Origin: DASPSR01 sp035498715
GTDB taxonomy: Bacteria; Nitrospirota; UBA9217
Direction of reading: 5' to 3'
NCBI GenBank assembly: GCA_035498715.1
Contig: DATJZV010000026.1
Location: 62,001-126,000, forward strand
Length of the DNA: 64,000 nt
The notes below the pieces were generated by a model that had not been told where the DNA came from, did no database searches, and was given only the letters and a program-made list of their open reading frames with translations. A program made the translations under genes and the position numbers. Of this stretch, positions 34,867-43,960 are shown one piece after another. The number at the start of each line of letters is the position of its first letter. Position 1 is the first letter of the stretch.

Positions 34867-36156
34867 TTACTTCTCGTATATGCTCATAAGGTCCCCGCCC
34901 ATGGAATAGAGGAGGCCTGCCTCGGCCCTCGCGAACCCGTAAAGCGCCTTCCATGTATTGGACTGCGACGTGCTCAGAAGCGTTACCGCATCGAGCACCT
35001 CAAGGGCCGTTCCAACACCTTCCTGGTACCGGAGCCGCTGGAGCCGGAGGTTTTCTTCGGCTTGCGCGACGGCGGTCTTTGTCACCTCGATCTGCTGTGC
35101 CGAGCTCTGAAGATTGAGGTAAGCGCCCTTCACATCGAGCCGGACCGCGTCGACGATCTTGTCCCGGGTCGTTTTGAGCGATGCAAGTTCGCTTTTGCCG
35201 ATATGCACCCGGGCGCTGGTAGCGCCTCCATCAAAAAGGTTGAAGTTCATGCCCGCAATGAGCGACCAGTTTCGGGGATAGACCTGGAACTCGTTCTCCT
35301 GGTACTGGTATCCTCCCGAAAGGTAGAACGTGGGGAAATACTCAGCTCGGGTCGAATTGATGCTTTCTTCCTTGGATCGGATGCCCGCGTCAAGGACTTG
35401 GATTTCCGGGCTTTGTGCCTCGGCGGCGGTCCAGGCCGCTTCGAGCGTAATGCCTTCTGACGGACTTGTCTTGACCTCTTCGAGCTGCACGACGTCGTTC
35501 AATGGGCGCAGAAGAAGGCTGTTGATCCGCGACGCCCTCAGGGAACGAAGATTATCGGAGGTCAGGTACCGCTGACGTGAATCGGCGAGCGTCACATCTG
35601 CCTGGAGCACCTCATTCTTCGTGACCACGCCGGCACTGTACCGCAATTCTGCATCCCGCTTATGCTCTTCGAACTGTTTGACCTCCTCGGCGGCAACCTG
35701 AAGGAGCTTATCTGCTTCCAGGAGATCGTAGTAGGCGAGAATGAAATCCAGGGAGGATCGGTTCCGTGCTCGCTGGGTTGCAATTTCCCTGGCTTTGAGA
35801 TCATATTTGGCAGCGTCAATCGATGATGAGGTCTTCCCGAAGTCATAGAGCAGCTGATTTGCCGTCACACCGTAGGTAAAGAACTGGGTCTGAGCTGTAG
35901 GAGCGATCACATTGGTGAATCTCGCCGTTGGCTGGTTTTGAAGCCATGTCTCGTTACCGTAGATGTTCACCTGGGGAAGCCAGGGGGAACGGGCGAGAGA
36001 AACGGAGTTCCGTGCCGCCTCTTCGTCGGATCGGGCAATTTTTATATCACGCCCGGTCTCAGCAACGATCTTGAGGCCTTCCTCCAGGGTAAGAGCTTGG
36101 CCAACATGGGGGAAGAGGAGCATGCACAAAAATAACAAGATCTGAAATCGCCTCAT
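34867..36156 (-). CDS. TolC-family outer-membrane efflux channel
   Basis: 429 residues. A signal peptide covers about residues 1-21 (LLFLCMLLFPHVGQA). Two repeats of the OEP domain follow, rich in long amphipathic helices, with typical phrases GLKIVAETGRDIKIARSDEE, QLLYDFGKTSSSIDAAKYDL, NLFDGGATSARVHIGKSELA and LRLQRLRYQEGVGTALEVLD. It is the first gene of the operon and forms the exit duct for the EmrAB-like pump. It begins behind a CCGAGG ribosome site. No dedicated regulator gene is adjacent. Confidence 0.93.
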   Translation of the reverse strand: MRRFQILLFLCMLLFPHVGQALTLEEGLKIVAETGRDIKIARSDEEAARNSVSLARSPWLPQVNIYGNETWLQNQPTARFTNVIAPTAQTQFFTYGVTANQLLYDFGKTSSSIDAAKYDLKAREIATQRARNRSSLDFILAYYDLLEADKLLQVAAEEVKQFEEHKRDAELRYSAGVVTKNEVLQADVTLADSRQRYLTSDNLRSLRASRINSLLLRPLNDVVQLEEVKTSPSEGITLEAAWTAAEAQSPEIQVLDAGIRSKEESINSTRAEYFPTFYLSGGYQYQENEFQVYPRNWSLIAGMNFNLFDGGATSARVHIGKSELASLKTTRDKIVDAVRLDVKGAYLNLQSSAQQIEVTKTAVAQAEENLRLQRLRYQEGVGTALEVLDAVTLLSTSQSNTWKALYGFARAEAGLLYSMGGDLMSIYEK

Positions 36157-36245
36157 GGCAATACCTCGGAGATGATCTTAAAAATGTAAGTGACCACTAT
36201 AATACGATAAAATTAAAAAAAAGGGAAGAGTTCTTGCAAATTATT

Positions 36246-36260
36246 GAAAGAAATTCTTTC
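36246..36260. promoter_or_regulatory. Palindrome in the divergent promoter region of the efflux operon
   Basis: GAAAGAAATTCTTTC is a perfect 7-1-7 inverted repeat midway between the divergent TolC-like gene and the DUF1848 gene, in an AT-rich 180-bp region. It has the size of an operator for a dimeric repressor; no regulator is known. Confidence 0.3.
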
Positions 36261-36336
36261 AGGCCTATATTTCTCTTCACATCTCTTCCCGGGTGAATTA
36301 TAGTATTGTCATAAGAAGTTAAGGGGCCATGAAAGC

Positions 36337-37230
36337 ATGCAGCAGGTAATATCCGCAAGCAGAAGGACCGACATTCCCGCCTTTTACGCGGGCTGGTTCA
36401 TCAGCCGGTTGAAGGCCGGTTATGTCCATGTCCAGCAGCCATATACGCAAAAATCGGTATGCGTTTCGCTCAAGCCGGAGGATGTCGGTGCCATCGTCTT
36501 CTGGTCCAAGAATTACGCGCCGCTTCTCAACAAGCTCGAAGCTATCGAGGAAACCACGAAGAATCTCTTCTTTCATTTTACCATCACGGCAAACAGAGAG
36601 CTCGAGTTCAATACGCCCGACTACAAAGATTCGATAAAGGATTATATCTTTATCGCCCGGCGGTATTTACGGGAAAAGATAGTCTGGCGGTATGACCCCA
36701 TCTGCGTTACTGATAAACTATCCTTTGAAATTCATGAAGAACGATTCGTGCAGTGCGCCGAAATACTTAAGGGCTATGCTCGGAAGTGTATTGTAAGCTT
36801 TGTGCATCCCTACAAGAAAACTCTCGACAACTTTAAAAAATATACGGACCACCTTTTAATTGATCTTTCAATTGATAGGAAACGGGAATACGCTCATCGT
36901 CTGTCTGAGAGGGCAGAATCTTACGGCATTCAGCTTTATGCTTGTTGCAATGATTATCTACTGTCTGAAAAAATAAAAAAGGGAAGTTGCATAGACGGAG
37001 CCTTTCTGGCTGAGATATCGAGGATATCTATCGATACTCGACGGGCCGCAACTCGAAAGGAATGTGCCTGCACAAAGAGCATCGATGTCGGGGCATACGA
37101 CACCTGTGCGCACGGGTGCGTGTATTGCTATGCGAACATCGATAAAGACAAGGCGGGAGCGGCGCAACTGCGGCATCATCCTGGATGGAATGCGCTCGAT
37201 AAGCAAGTGGATGAAAAGGAATCAGCGTGA
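36337..37230 (+). CDS. DUF1848 family protein with C-terminal Cys-rich (Fe-S type) motif
   Basis: 297 residues. The DUF1848 start ISASRRTDIPAFYAGWF is followed by VHVQQPYTQKSVCVSLKPED, AIVFWSKNYAPLL, LFFHFTITAN and VWRYDPI. Near the C-terminus lies a CAC motif, then YDTCAHGCVYCYAN, a CxxxCxxC arrangement like that of radical-SAM enzymes but at the opposite end of the protein. A cluster-bound enzyme is likely; no reaction is known. It stands alone, divergent from the efflux operon, with lower GC than most neighbours. Confidence 0.85.
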   Translation: MQQVISASRRTDIPAFYAGWFISRLKAGYVHVQQPYTQKSVCVSLKPEDVGAIVFWSKNYAPLLNKLEAIEETTKNLFFHFTITANRELEFNTPDYKDSIKDYIFIARRYLREKIVWRYDPICVTDKLSFEIHEERFVQCAEILKGYARKCIVSFVHPYKKTLDNFKKYTDHLLIDLSIDRKREYAHRLSERAESYGIQLYACCNDYLLSEKIKKGSCIDGAFLAEISRISIDTRRAATRKECACTKSIDVGAYDTCAHGCVYCYANIDKDKAGAAQLRHHPGWNALDKQVDEKESA

Positions 37231-37535
37231 TTGACGACCGGAAGGCTGCATCTCGCTTTAAAATAAGTATGAATGGAATGTCATGCTGGGAGGTCAGTTC
37301 GTTCCTCGTCCGCTTCCTCTGTTCTGCTTTGATTTCACGCTCGATTCAAGTATCATTGACAAGCTTGAGAAAAAAGTCTAGATTACTTAATTCTGAGCAT
37401 CATTATGAAAGGGAGAGATTTCAATCAGTAATTAATAATTGGGATATGCGTATGCTCCCAAAGATGGTGAGATAGATGAACCTGTTAACAACGGGACGGA
37501 TTTATTAAATTCCCTTGCGATTGTGGAGATTGAAG
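37231..37535. other. AT-richer intergenic region, no recognised gene
   Basis: About 305 bp between the DUF1848 gene and the TPR membrane protein. A frame overlapping the previous stop runs to 37475, but it lacks a ribosome site and family features. No hairpin with a T-run. Confidence 0.4.
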
Positions 37536-39539
37536 GTGCAGCGACAACAGAACCGTAGATACTATCTTGCAGCTATAGTTTCACTAATAACATTTGTTGT
37601 CTATCTCTCGTCCCTTCACCATGAATTCGTTGAGTGGGATGATGCCCAGTATGTTGTTGAGAATCTCCATATCCGATCGATTAATTTCGCCTTTATCAAG
37701 TGGGCATTTGCCGATTTCCATGCAGGTAACTGGCATCCCCTTACATGGATATCTCATTCCATAGATTATGCCATCTGGGGATTGAATCCACTTGGGCATC
37801 ATCTAACCAACGTTATTCTCCACGCTGTCAATACCTTTGTCGTGGTATTGCTCATAATAGGCCTCCTCGATACCTTGAAAGAGTCAACAATAAAAAAGGG
37901 GCTATCGGAATTCTTACATGAGCGGATGATACTAATAACTGGAGGGGTAACCGGTCTTTTGTTCGGCCTTCACCCTTTGCATGTAGAATCAGTGGCCTGG
38001 GTTGCGGAACGGAAAGATCTTCTCTGTGCCCTGTTCTTCCTGCTCAGTATCACCCTGTATACGAAATACGTAAATAGTATAAATAACGAACCGGCTCAAG
38101 AAAAATCATCGCTACGATTTTTCAATAAGCAATACTTCATCGCCTTTGTATTTTTTATCCTTGCGTTGTTAAGCAAGCCCATGGCGGTCACTCTCCCCTT
38201 TGTCCTGCTGATTTTAGACTGGTATCCGTTTAAAAGGATCCGGTCTCTGAAGACATTTCGGGCTGCATTTATCGAGAAAATTCCTCTTATTGCTTTGAGT
38301 CTTATTTCATCGGTCCTGACTGTTTTGGCACAGAGAGCGGGAGGGGCCTTAGTGACGGTGGAGTCTGCGCCGCTTTCGACACGAGTGCTGGTAGGAGCCG
38401 GCTCTCTTATTGCTTATCTCTGGAAGATGATTTGGCCTTTGAATTTAATCCCTTTTTATCCATATCCAACAGATGTATCACTTTTATCTTTAGAATATCT
38501 TGTCAAAATTGTTGTTGTTATCGGGATTACTATAATCTGTATCGTTAGTACTAAAAAACAGAGATTATGGTTGTCGGTCTGGAGTTATTATGTCATTACC
38601 CTGATTCCCGTGATTGGTATTGTTCAGGTGGGAAGGCAAGCAATGGCAGACAGGTATACTTATTTACCGAGTCTGGGGCCATTCCTTATAATTGGTTTAG
38701 GAGTGGCATGGGCTGTCAGCAAGATGGATACATTACCTCAGTGGGGTCTGATCATTAAACTTTTGGGTGTCGCCATCTCTATTTTTGTGTTTGTTTCTCT
38801 GTCATATTTAACTTTCAGACAGATAGGCATATGGAACAACAGCATCCGACTGTGGAGCTACGTTATCGGAAAACATCCAGAAAGAGTTCATCTCGTCTAT
38901 TATTTTCGCGGTCTAGCCTTTCTGAATACGGACCAGACTGACAAAGCAATCGAGGATTTCGATATGGCAATTGATTTGGATCCGTATTTTGGCGATGCTT
39001 TTTTAAATCGAGGAACTGCTTTTGAAAAAAAAGGCATGTTTGAGAAAGCGATTGAGAACTTCGGCAAGGCAATCGCTTTGAGGCCTTCTTATGAGGCCTA
39101 TTTCAATCGAGGGATAACTTTTGAAAAAATGGGCATGCTCGATAAAGCAATTGCAGACTACGATAAGGCAATTGCTTTGAACCCATCTCGCTATGAAGCC
39201 TATCATGCTGCGGCCAAATTATATGGCAAGGCCGGGTTGTTCGATAAAGCAAAAGAATATTTTAGCAGCTATATTGCCATAAATCCGAAGCATGCTGAAT
39301 CATACAACAACCGTGGTCTAGCCTATGTATACCTTGGCCAGAATGATAGAGCATTGGAGGATTTTAATACGGCAATTGCATTAGATCAGAATATTGCAGT
39401 TGCATATCGAAATCGTGGAGATCTTTATCTGAGAATGGGCAATAGAGAGTTTGCCCTCACGGATTTCCAAAAAGCATGTGATTTAGGGGACGAAAAAGGA
39501 TGTAATGCCTTGAAAGCTGTACCACAACATGGATTCTGA
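37536..39539 (+). CDS. Polytopic membrane protein with C-terminal TPR repeats (bacterial TMTC-like)
   Basis: 667 residues from a GTG at 37536, chosen because GGAG lies 7 nt upstream; a TTG at 37515 is possible. The N-terminal two thirds has roughly ten membrane helices and the TMTC-like luminal motifs HHEFVEWDDAQYV, NWHPLTWISHSIDYAIWG and GLHPLHVESVAWVAERKDLL, seen in GT-C-fold O-mannosyltransferase-like proteins. From about residue 440 five to six TPR repeats follow (AIEDFDMAIDLDPYFGDAFL and similar). A lipid-linked-sugar glycosyltransferase is the best guess. Codon use is clearly AT-richer than in the neighbours, suggesting transfer. Confidence 0.82.
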   Translation: MQRQQNRRYYLAAIVSLITFVVYLSSLHHEFVEWDDAQYVVENLHIRSINFAFIKWAFADFHAGNWHPLTWISHSIDYAIWGLNPLGHHLTNVILHAVNTFVVVLLIIGLLDTLKESTIKKGLSEFLHERMILITGGVTGLLFGLHPLHVESVAWVAERKDLLCALFFLLSITLYTKYVNSINNEPAQEKSSLRFFNKQYFIAFVFFILALLSKPMAVTLPFVLLILDWYPFKRIRSLKTFRAAFIEKIPLIALSLISSVLTVLAQRAGGALVTVESAPLSTRVLVGAGSLIAYLWKMIWPLNLIPFYPYPTDVSLLSLEYLVKIVVVIGITIICIVSTKKQRLWLSVWSYYVITLIPVIGIVQVGRQAMADRYTYLPSLGPFLIIGLGVAWAVSKMDTLPQWGLIIKLLGVAISIFVFVSLSYLTFRQIGIWNNSIRLWSYVIGKHPERVHLVYYFRGLAFLNTDQTDKAIEDFDMAIDLDPYFGDAFLNRGTAFEKKGMFEKAIENFGKAIALRPSYEAYFNRGITFEKMGMLDKAIADYDKAIALNPSRYEAYHAAAKLYGKAGLFDKAKEYFSSYIAINPKHAESYNNRGLAYVYLGQNDRALEDFNTAIALDQNIAVAYRNRGDLYLRMGNREFALTDFQKACDLGDEKGCNALKAVPQHGF

Positions 39540-39711
39540 AAAATTGGTGGATTGCATATTCCGAAGCATTTCTGAAAGCCGTTCCAGGAGCAGCTACCAT
39601 GCATGTGATGGGGCGATTAGGGCGGGATATTCCAGCCGGCATTAAGGGATAGTTTCGGCGTTCGAGAAATGCGGACGAATAGATGAAAGCGATAACGCAA
39701 TGTTTCTGTAT

Positions 39712-40896
39712 ATGAAACGGATTTTCATAATTGGACTTCTTCTTTCCCTCTTCGCCTGCGTCCGTCCGCCGGTGCCGGTGACGAAGCCTGAAGACGCGCT
39801 TGAGCAGAGATCGTGGTGGCGGGCGGTGGCGCCGCGCGATGACCAAGCCTTCAAGGACATCTCCGCTGCGGTACATCAGAGCCTGGAGTACTACAGGAAA
39901 CTTCCGCCAGAGACGCTTTTTTACATTGGTCCTGAACGGGTCACGGCCCTCGAAATGATCGTAACACTCCAGAACTTCCTATTAATTATTGAGAACGATT
40001 CGATCACCTATGACCAGAAAGTGAAGCGGATCAAGGATGAATTCATCGCCTATCGTGCAGTTGGCTCGCGTGGTAATGGCAGGGTGCTGTTCACCGGATA
40101 CTACGAGCCCCTGCTCTCGTGCAGGCTGATTGCCGATGATACGTACAGATATCCGCTCTACCGACGGCCGGATGACCTCATCGAGATCGACCTGACGCAG
40201 TTCGGTGACAACTTCCCGAAGAACAAGCTCTTCGGCAGGCTGGACAATAAAAAAGTCATCCCTTATTACTCTCGCGAAGAGATCAACCATAAGCAGGCCA
40301 TCGCGAACAAAGGCTTGGAGATTGTGTGGTGTCGCGACCCCGTGGAGATCTATTTCCTTCAGGTGCAGGGCTCGGGCAAGGTGGATTTGGGCGATGGGAA
40401 CATTGTGAGCGTACTTTATGACGGCCAGAACGGCAGGTTTTACAAGAGCATCGGCAAGTATCTCATCGAGAGCGGCGTGATGACCCAAGAGAACATGTCG
40501 ATGCAATCGATCCGTGAATACCTGAACACTCATCACGACGAGCTGTTCAAGGTTCTCAACCAGAATCCGAGTTACGTCTTCTTCCGTATGGACATGGGGC
40601 CGTCGCTCGGGAACATAGGCGTGCCTCTCACCCCCGGACGTTCGATCGCCACGGACAGCAAGCTCTTTCCCAAAGGCGCCCTCGCCCTCATTTCAACACA
40701 GAAGCCGGTGATTGAAAATGGCGTTATCAAGGAGTGGGCGCCATTCACCCGGTTCGTGCTGAATCAGGACACAGGCGGAGCCATCAAGGGGCCAGGCAGA
40801 GCGGACCTGTTCTGGGGAGAGGGTCCTGAGGCCGAGATCGGGGCGGGGTATATGCAGCAGGAAGGGGAACTTTATTTCTTGATGCGAAAAAAGTAA
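39712..40896 (+). CDS. mltA: Membrane-bound lytic murein transglycosylase A
   Basis: 394 residues from ATG 39712 (a second ATG four codons upstream at 39700 is possible; neither has a clear ribosome site). A lipoprotein signal ends in LLSLFAC, so it is anchored to a membrane by Cys16. The MltA domain includes VLFTGYYEPLLSC and IEIVWCRDPVEIYFLQVQGSG (split here as IVWCRDPVE and FLQVQGSG). The C-terminal 3D domain holds the catalytic aspartate in NQDTGGAIKGPGRADLFWG and AEIGAGYM. It cleaves peptidoglycan glycan strands with 1,6-anhydro product formation. Confidence 0.93.
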   Translation: MKRIFIIGLLLSLFACVRPPVPVTKPEDALEQRSWWRAVAPRDDQAFKDISAAVHQSLEYYRKLPPETLFYIGPERVTALEMIVTLQNFLLIIENDSITYDQKVKRIKDEFIAYRAVGSRGNGRVLFTGYYEPLLSCRLIADDTYRYPLYRRPDDLIEIDLTQFGDNFPKNKLFGRLDNKKVIPYYSREEINHKQAIANKGLEIVWCRDPVEIYFLQVQGSGKVDLGDGNIVSVLYDGQNGRFYKSIGKYLIESGVMTQENMSMQSIREYLNTHHDELFKVLNQNPSYVFFRMDMGPSLGNIGVPLTPGRSIATDSKLFPKGALALISTQKPVIENGVIKEWAPFTRFVLNQDTGGAIKGPGRADLFWGEGPEAEIGAGYMQQEGELYFLMRKK

Positions 40897-40995
40897 ATAC
40901 GTTATTGATCGCCACAGCGTCCACGAAGGTTAACGAAGCTTGATAGAGTAATCAGCGGCGATTACACCACTTGCAACTACGTACTACAAACAACA

Positions 40996-41075
40996 GTGTC
41001 ATTGCGAGCAACTGCCGGGAGCGTGGCAATCTAGTTTTAGATAACGATTACCTCGTCGCTTCGCTTTACGCAGCA
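40996..41075. repeat. Degenerate intergenic palindromic repeat (CATTGCGAG type)
   Basis: The left half reads GTGTCATTGCGAGCAACTG then GGGAGCGTGGCAATCT, and the right half GATTACCTCGTCGCTTCGCT. Together they resemble a decayed copy of the interspersed repeat of form TCATTGCGAGG...GCAATCT / GATTGCCTCGTCGC...CTCGCAATGA, widespread in Nitrospirota and deltaproteobacterial genomes. Recognition is from memory of that pattern. Confidence 0.5.
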
Positions 41076-41297
41076 ACATTTTTTATGCTCTTTTAAAACT
41101 GAATTAACGAAATCGTAAGCCCTCAGATATTTAATGCCGTCGTGAGTATCTCTTTCTCCCTCCTATACGAACCTTCACTGGTGAATCTGCCTGTGCGAGC
41201 ATTTACTTGTGGCCAAACCATGTCTTGATCTCCAATTATACTCAAATGCCACTTCCTCGCTTTCTCCTCCGTCTCAAGATCGATGGTTTCAGACCGC

Positions 41298-41326
41298 CTT
41301 GACAATGTCCCTATCTGCGCTTACAC
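41298..41326 (+). promoter_or_regulatory. Sigma70-type promoter of the Lon-like gene
   Basis: A perfect TTGACA (41298-41303), a 17-bp spacer and TACACT (41321-41326) precede the GTG start at 41360. A TATATA overlaps the -10 region. Confidence 0.5.
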
Positions 41327-41359
41327 TATATAAAAGGGATGCTTTCGAAGGAGGGTGCT

Positions 41360-43807
41360 GTGAGCATCAAAGACTTTGAACTGCCGGTGTCCGAACTCCG
41401 ACATACAACAGATCCAGCGGAATTCCCGTTTCAGACCACTGCCGAGCTCTCGCTCAAAGACGAAGTGATTGGCCAGGTGCGGGCCGTAAAGTCCATCGAG
41501 TTCGGTCTGTCCATCAATAACCACGGCTACAATATCTTCGTGTCCGGCATACCGGGCACAGGCAGAAATACTATCGTCAAGTCCATCGTGAAGCGGATAT
41601 CCCTCGACCGTGCGGTTCCCGGCGACTGGTGTTACGTCAACAATTTCAAGGACCCCGACCGTCCGCGCGCCATCAATCTTCCGCCGGGAAAGGGACGTGA
41701 ACTCCAGCGCGACGTGGACACGTTCATCGCGTTCATGCAAAGCGAAATCCCGAAGGTTTTCGAGTCCAAGGAATACGAGGAGCAAAAGTCCCGCGTTGTG
41801 GAAGAAGAGGAAAAAGCGAAGGAAGTCCTCTTCGGTGAGGCCGGACAACGGGCACTCGAACTCGGGTTCCAGCTCTCGATCACCCGCACAGGCATAGTAA
41901 AGGTTCCCCTGTGGAAGGGGAAGCCTCTCCAACAGCAGGAATTGGAGAACCTCACGCCCGAGCAGCGGCTCGAGCTTGAGGAACGCGAAAAGAAAGTGGA
42001 TGTCGAGATCCGCGATTTCTTGGCCAAGGCCCGCCAACTCGACAAGGAGGCGCACGAGAAAATCCACGAGCTGAACCGCCGCATCGCGCACTTCGCCATG
42101 GGCCACCAGCTTGAAGATCTCAAAGAAAAGTACGGCATGAACAAGCGCATCCCCGACTATCTAGCCGAGGTCGAGGAAGACATCCTGAGCAACCTGCGCG
42201 AGTTCCTCGGCCAGACACCGGAGATGCCCTTCCAGATCGAGGGCATGGATAAGGCGAGCTTTCTTGAGCGTTACAAGGTGAATGTGATTGTGGATAACGC
42301 GGAGACCAAGGGCGGGCCGGTGGTAGATGAGGCGAATCCCACCTATAACAACCTCGTGGGCCGCATCGAACGCAAGGCTCGGTTCGGCGCGTTCTACACG
42401 AATTTCTCCATGATTCGGTCCGGTTCCGTGCTCCAGGCAAACGGCGGCTACCTTGTGATGAATGCCCTCGATGTGCTCAGGAACCCCTTTTCCTGGGACG
42501 CGCTCAAGCGGATCATCAAGAAAAACGAGGTGAAGATCGAGGATGTGGCCGAGCTCTATGGCTTCACTACCGGTGGCATCAAACCTGAACCCATCCCCGT
42601 CTCGCTCAAGATCATCATGCTTGGGAGCCCCTGGCTCTACTACCTCCTCTATTACTACGACGAGGACTTCCGCGATATTTTCAAAGTTAAGTCCGACTTC
42701 GACACCCAGACCGTGAGTTCCCGCGACGAGAAGATGCGCTACGCGAACTTCATCGGCAACATGGTGAAGACCGAAGGACTCCTTCCCTTTAACCGAAACG
42801 CGGTAGCGGGCGTTGTGGACTACGCCGTGCGTCTGACCGAGAAAAAGGGCAAACTCTCGCTCCGGTTCAGCGACCTCACGGACCTGGTGCGCGAAGCAGC
42901 GTACTGGGCAGTGCAGGCCGGAGGCGCGGTAGTGACCGGCGAGCATGTGGACAAGGCGCTCGAGGAGAAGGTCTACCGGGCGAACCTCATCGATGAGCGC
43001 ATCCAGGAGCTTTTCACCGACGGGACGCTCATGGTGGACGTGGCAGGCGCTGTACCTGCTCAGGTGAACGGCCTATCGGTGTACGATATCGGTGATTTCT
43101 CTTTCGGCAAACCGTCGCGCATCACGGCCCGGGTGTACCTGGGCAAAGGAGGCGTTCTCGACATCGAGCGCGAGGCAAAGCTCTCAGGCCGCATCTACAA
43201 CAAGGGCGTGCTCATCCTCTCGGGCTTCCTCGGCGGGACATACGCGCAGGACAAGCCGCTTTCCCTTTCAGCGAGCCTCGCCTTCGAGCAGAGCTACGGT
43301 GAGGTGGAGGGAGACAGCGCCTCGGCCGCTGAGCTTATCGCGCTCATCTCGGGCATCGCCGAGGTGCCGGTGAAACAGGGACTGGCCATCACCGGATCGA
43401 TCAACCAGAAAGGAGAGATCCAGCCCATCGGCGGCGTGAACGAAAAGATCGAGGGCTTCTTCGCCGTGTGCAGGAACCGCGGTCTTACCGGCGACCAGGG
43501 TGTCGTGATCCCGAAGATCAATGTGAAGAACCTCATGCTCAAAAAGGACGTGGTCGAGGCGGTCAAGGCAGGAAAGTTCAGGATCTACGCCGTCACGACC
43601 GTTGGTGAGGCGCTCGAGATCATGACCGGCATGCCGGCCGGCGATCGGAAAACAGACGGAACCTACCCCGAAGGCACAATCAACGGCCTCGTTGACAAAA
43701 AGCTCAAGGAGATGTCTAAGAAGCAGAAAGGCGAGGAGAAGGGGGAGGAGAAAAAAGAGAAGAATGAGGAGAACAACGAGAACGCACCGAAAAAGACGCA
43801 GCCGTGA
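41360..43807 (+). CDS. Lon-like AAA+ serine protease (AAA_32/LonB type)
   Basis: 815 residues from GTG 41360, chosen for AAGGAGGG (41348-41355); an ATG seven codons upstream lies before that site. The AAA+ part is split by a long charged helical insert (about residues 110-260). Walker A reads GIPGTGRNT with Arg69 where Lys is usual, a variant I associate with this subfamily. The S16 protease domain has catalytic Ser653 in EGDSASAAEL and Lys696 in GGVNEKIEGFF, 43 residues apart as in Lon. The tail after residue 780 is almost pure Lys/Glu/Asn. It should degrade damaged or regulatory proteins; substrates unknown. Confidence 0.92.
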   Translation: MSIKDFELPVSELRHTTDPAEFPFQTTAELSLKDEVIGQVRAVKSIEFGLSINNHGYNIFVSGIPGTGRNTIVKSIVKRISLDRAVPGDWCYVNNFKDPDRPRAINLPPGKGRELQRDVDTFIAFMQSEIPKVFESKEYEEQKSRVVEEEEKAKEVLFGEAGQRALELGFQLSITRTGIVKVPLWKGKPLQQQELENLTPEQRLELEEREKKVDVEIRDFLAKARQLDKEAHEKIHELNRRIAHFAMGHQLEDLKEKYGMNKRIPDYLAEVEEDILSNLREFLGQTPEMPFQIEGMDKASFLERYKVNVIVDNAETKGGPVVDEANPTYNNLVGRIERKARFGAFYTNFSMIRSGSVLQANGGYLVMNALDVLRNPFSWDALKRIIKKNEVKIEDVAELYGFTTGGIKPEPIPVSLKIIMLGSPWLYYLLYYYDEDFRDIFKVKSDFDTQTVSSRDEKMRYANFIGNMVKTEGLLPFNRNAVAGVVDYAVRLTEKKGKLSLRFSDLTDLVREAAYWAVQAGGAVVTGEHVDKALEEKVYRANLIDERIQELFTDGTLMVDVAGAVPAQVNGLSVYDIGDFSFGKPSRITARVYLGKGGVLDIEREAKLSGRIYNKGVLILSGFLGGTYAQDKPLSLSASLAFEQSYGEVEGDSASAAELIALISGIAEVPVKQGLAITGSINQKGEIQPIGGVNEKIEGFFAVCRNRGLTGDQGVVIPKINVKNLMLKKDVVEAVKAGKFRIYAVTTVGEALEIMTGMPAGDRKTDGTYPEGTINGLVDKKLKEMSKKQKGEEKGEEKKEKNEENNENAPKKTQP

Positions 43808-43960
43808 TGATCCATTCGACTTCAGCCCCGCTCTTCTCTTCTTCACTTGCTCTCAGTCTCTCAGAAAATTCTCAATTTTTTTCTCTTCAGCGTGAGTCCG
43901 TGTCTTCATGTACTCTATATGGTGAGATTGTTCTAAACCGCAAAAGCAAGGGAGGGCTGC

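Larger units (their letters stand above)
40897..41359. other. Intergenic region with a repeat relic and the Lon-like promoter
   Basis: About 460 bp. It holds a degenerate copy of an intergenic palindromic repeat (40996-41075) and a promoter at 41298-41326. A 60-codon frame on the minus strand (41123-41305) lacks a ribosome site and a recognisable family. Confidence 0.45.

Noticed and set aside
37231..37475. Frame overlapping the DUF1848 stop
   Set aside because: A GTGA overlap could suggest coupling, but the product has no domain or membrane pattern and ends without context.
41123..41305. 60-codon minus-strand frame upstream of the Lon-like gene
   Set aside because: It reads fairly protein-like but has no ribosome site, no recognised family and overlaps the Lon-like promoter region; probably chance or a relic.
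42161..42946. 261-codon antisense frame in the Lon-like gene
   Set aside because: Produced by high-GC codon bias of the sense gene; no ribosome site and no family.
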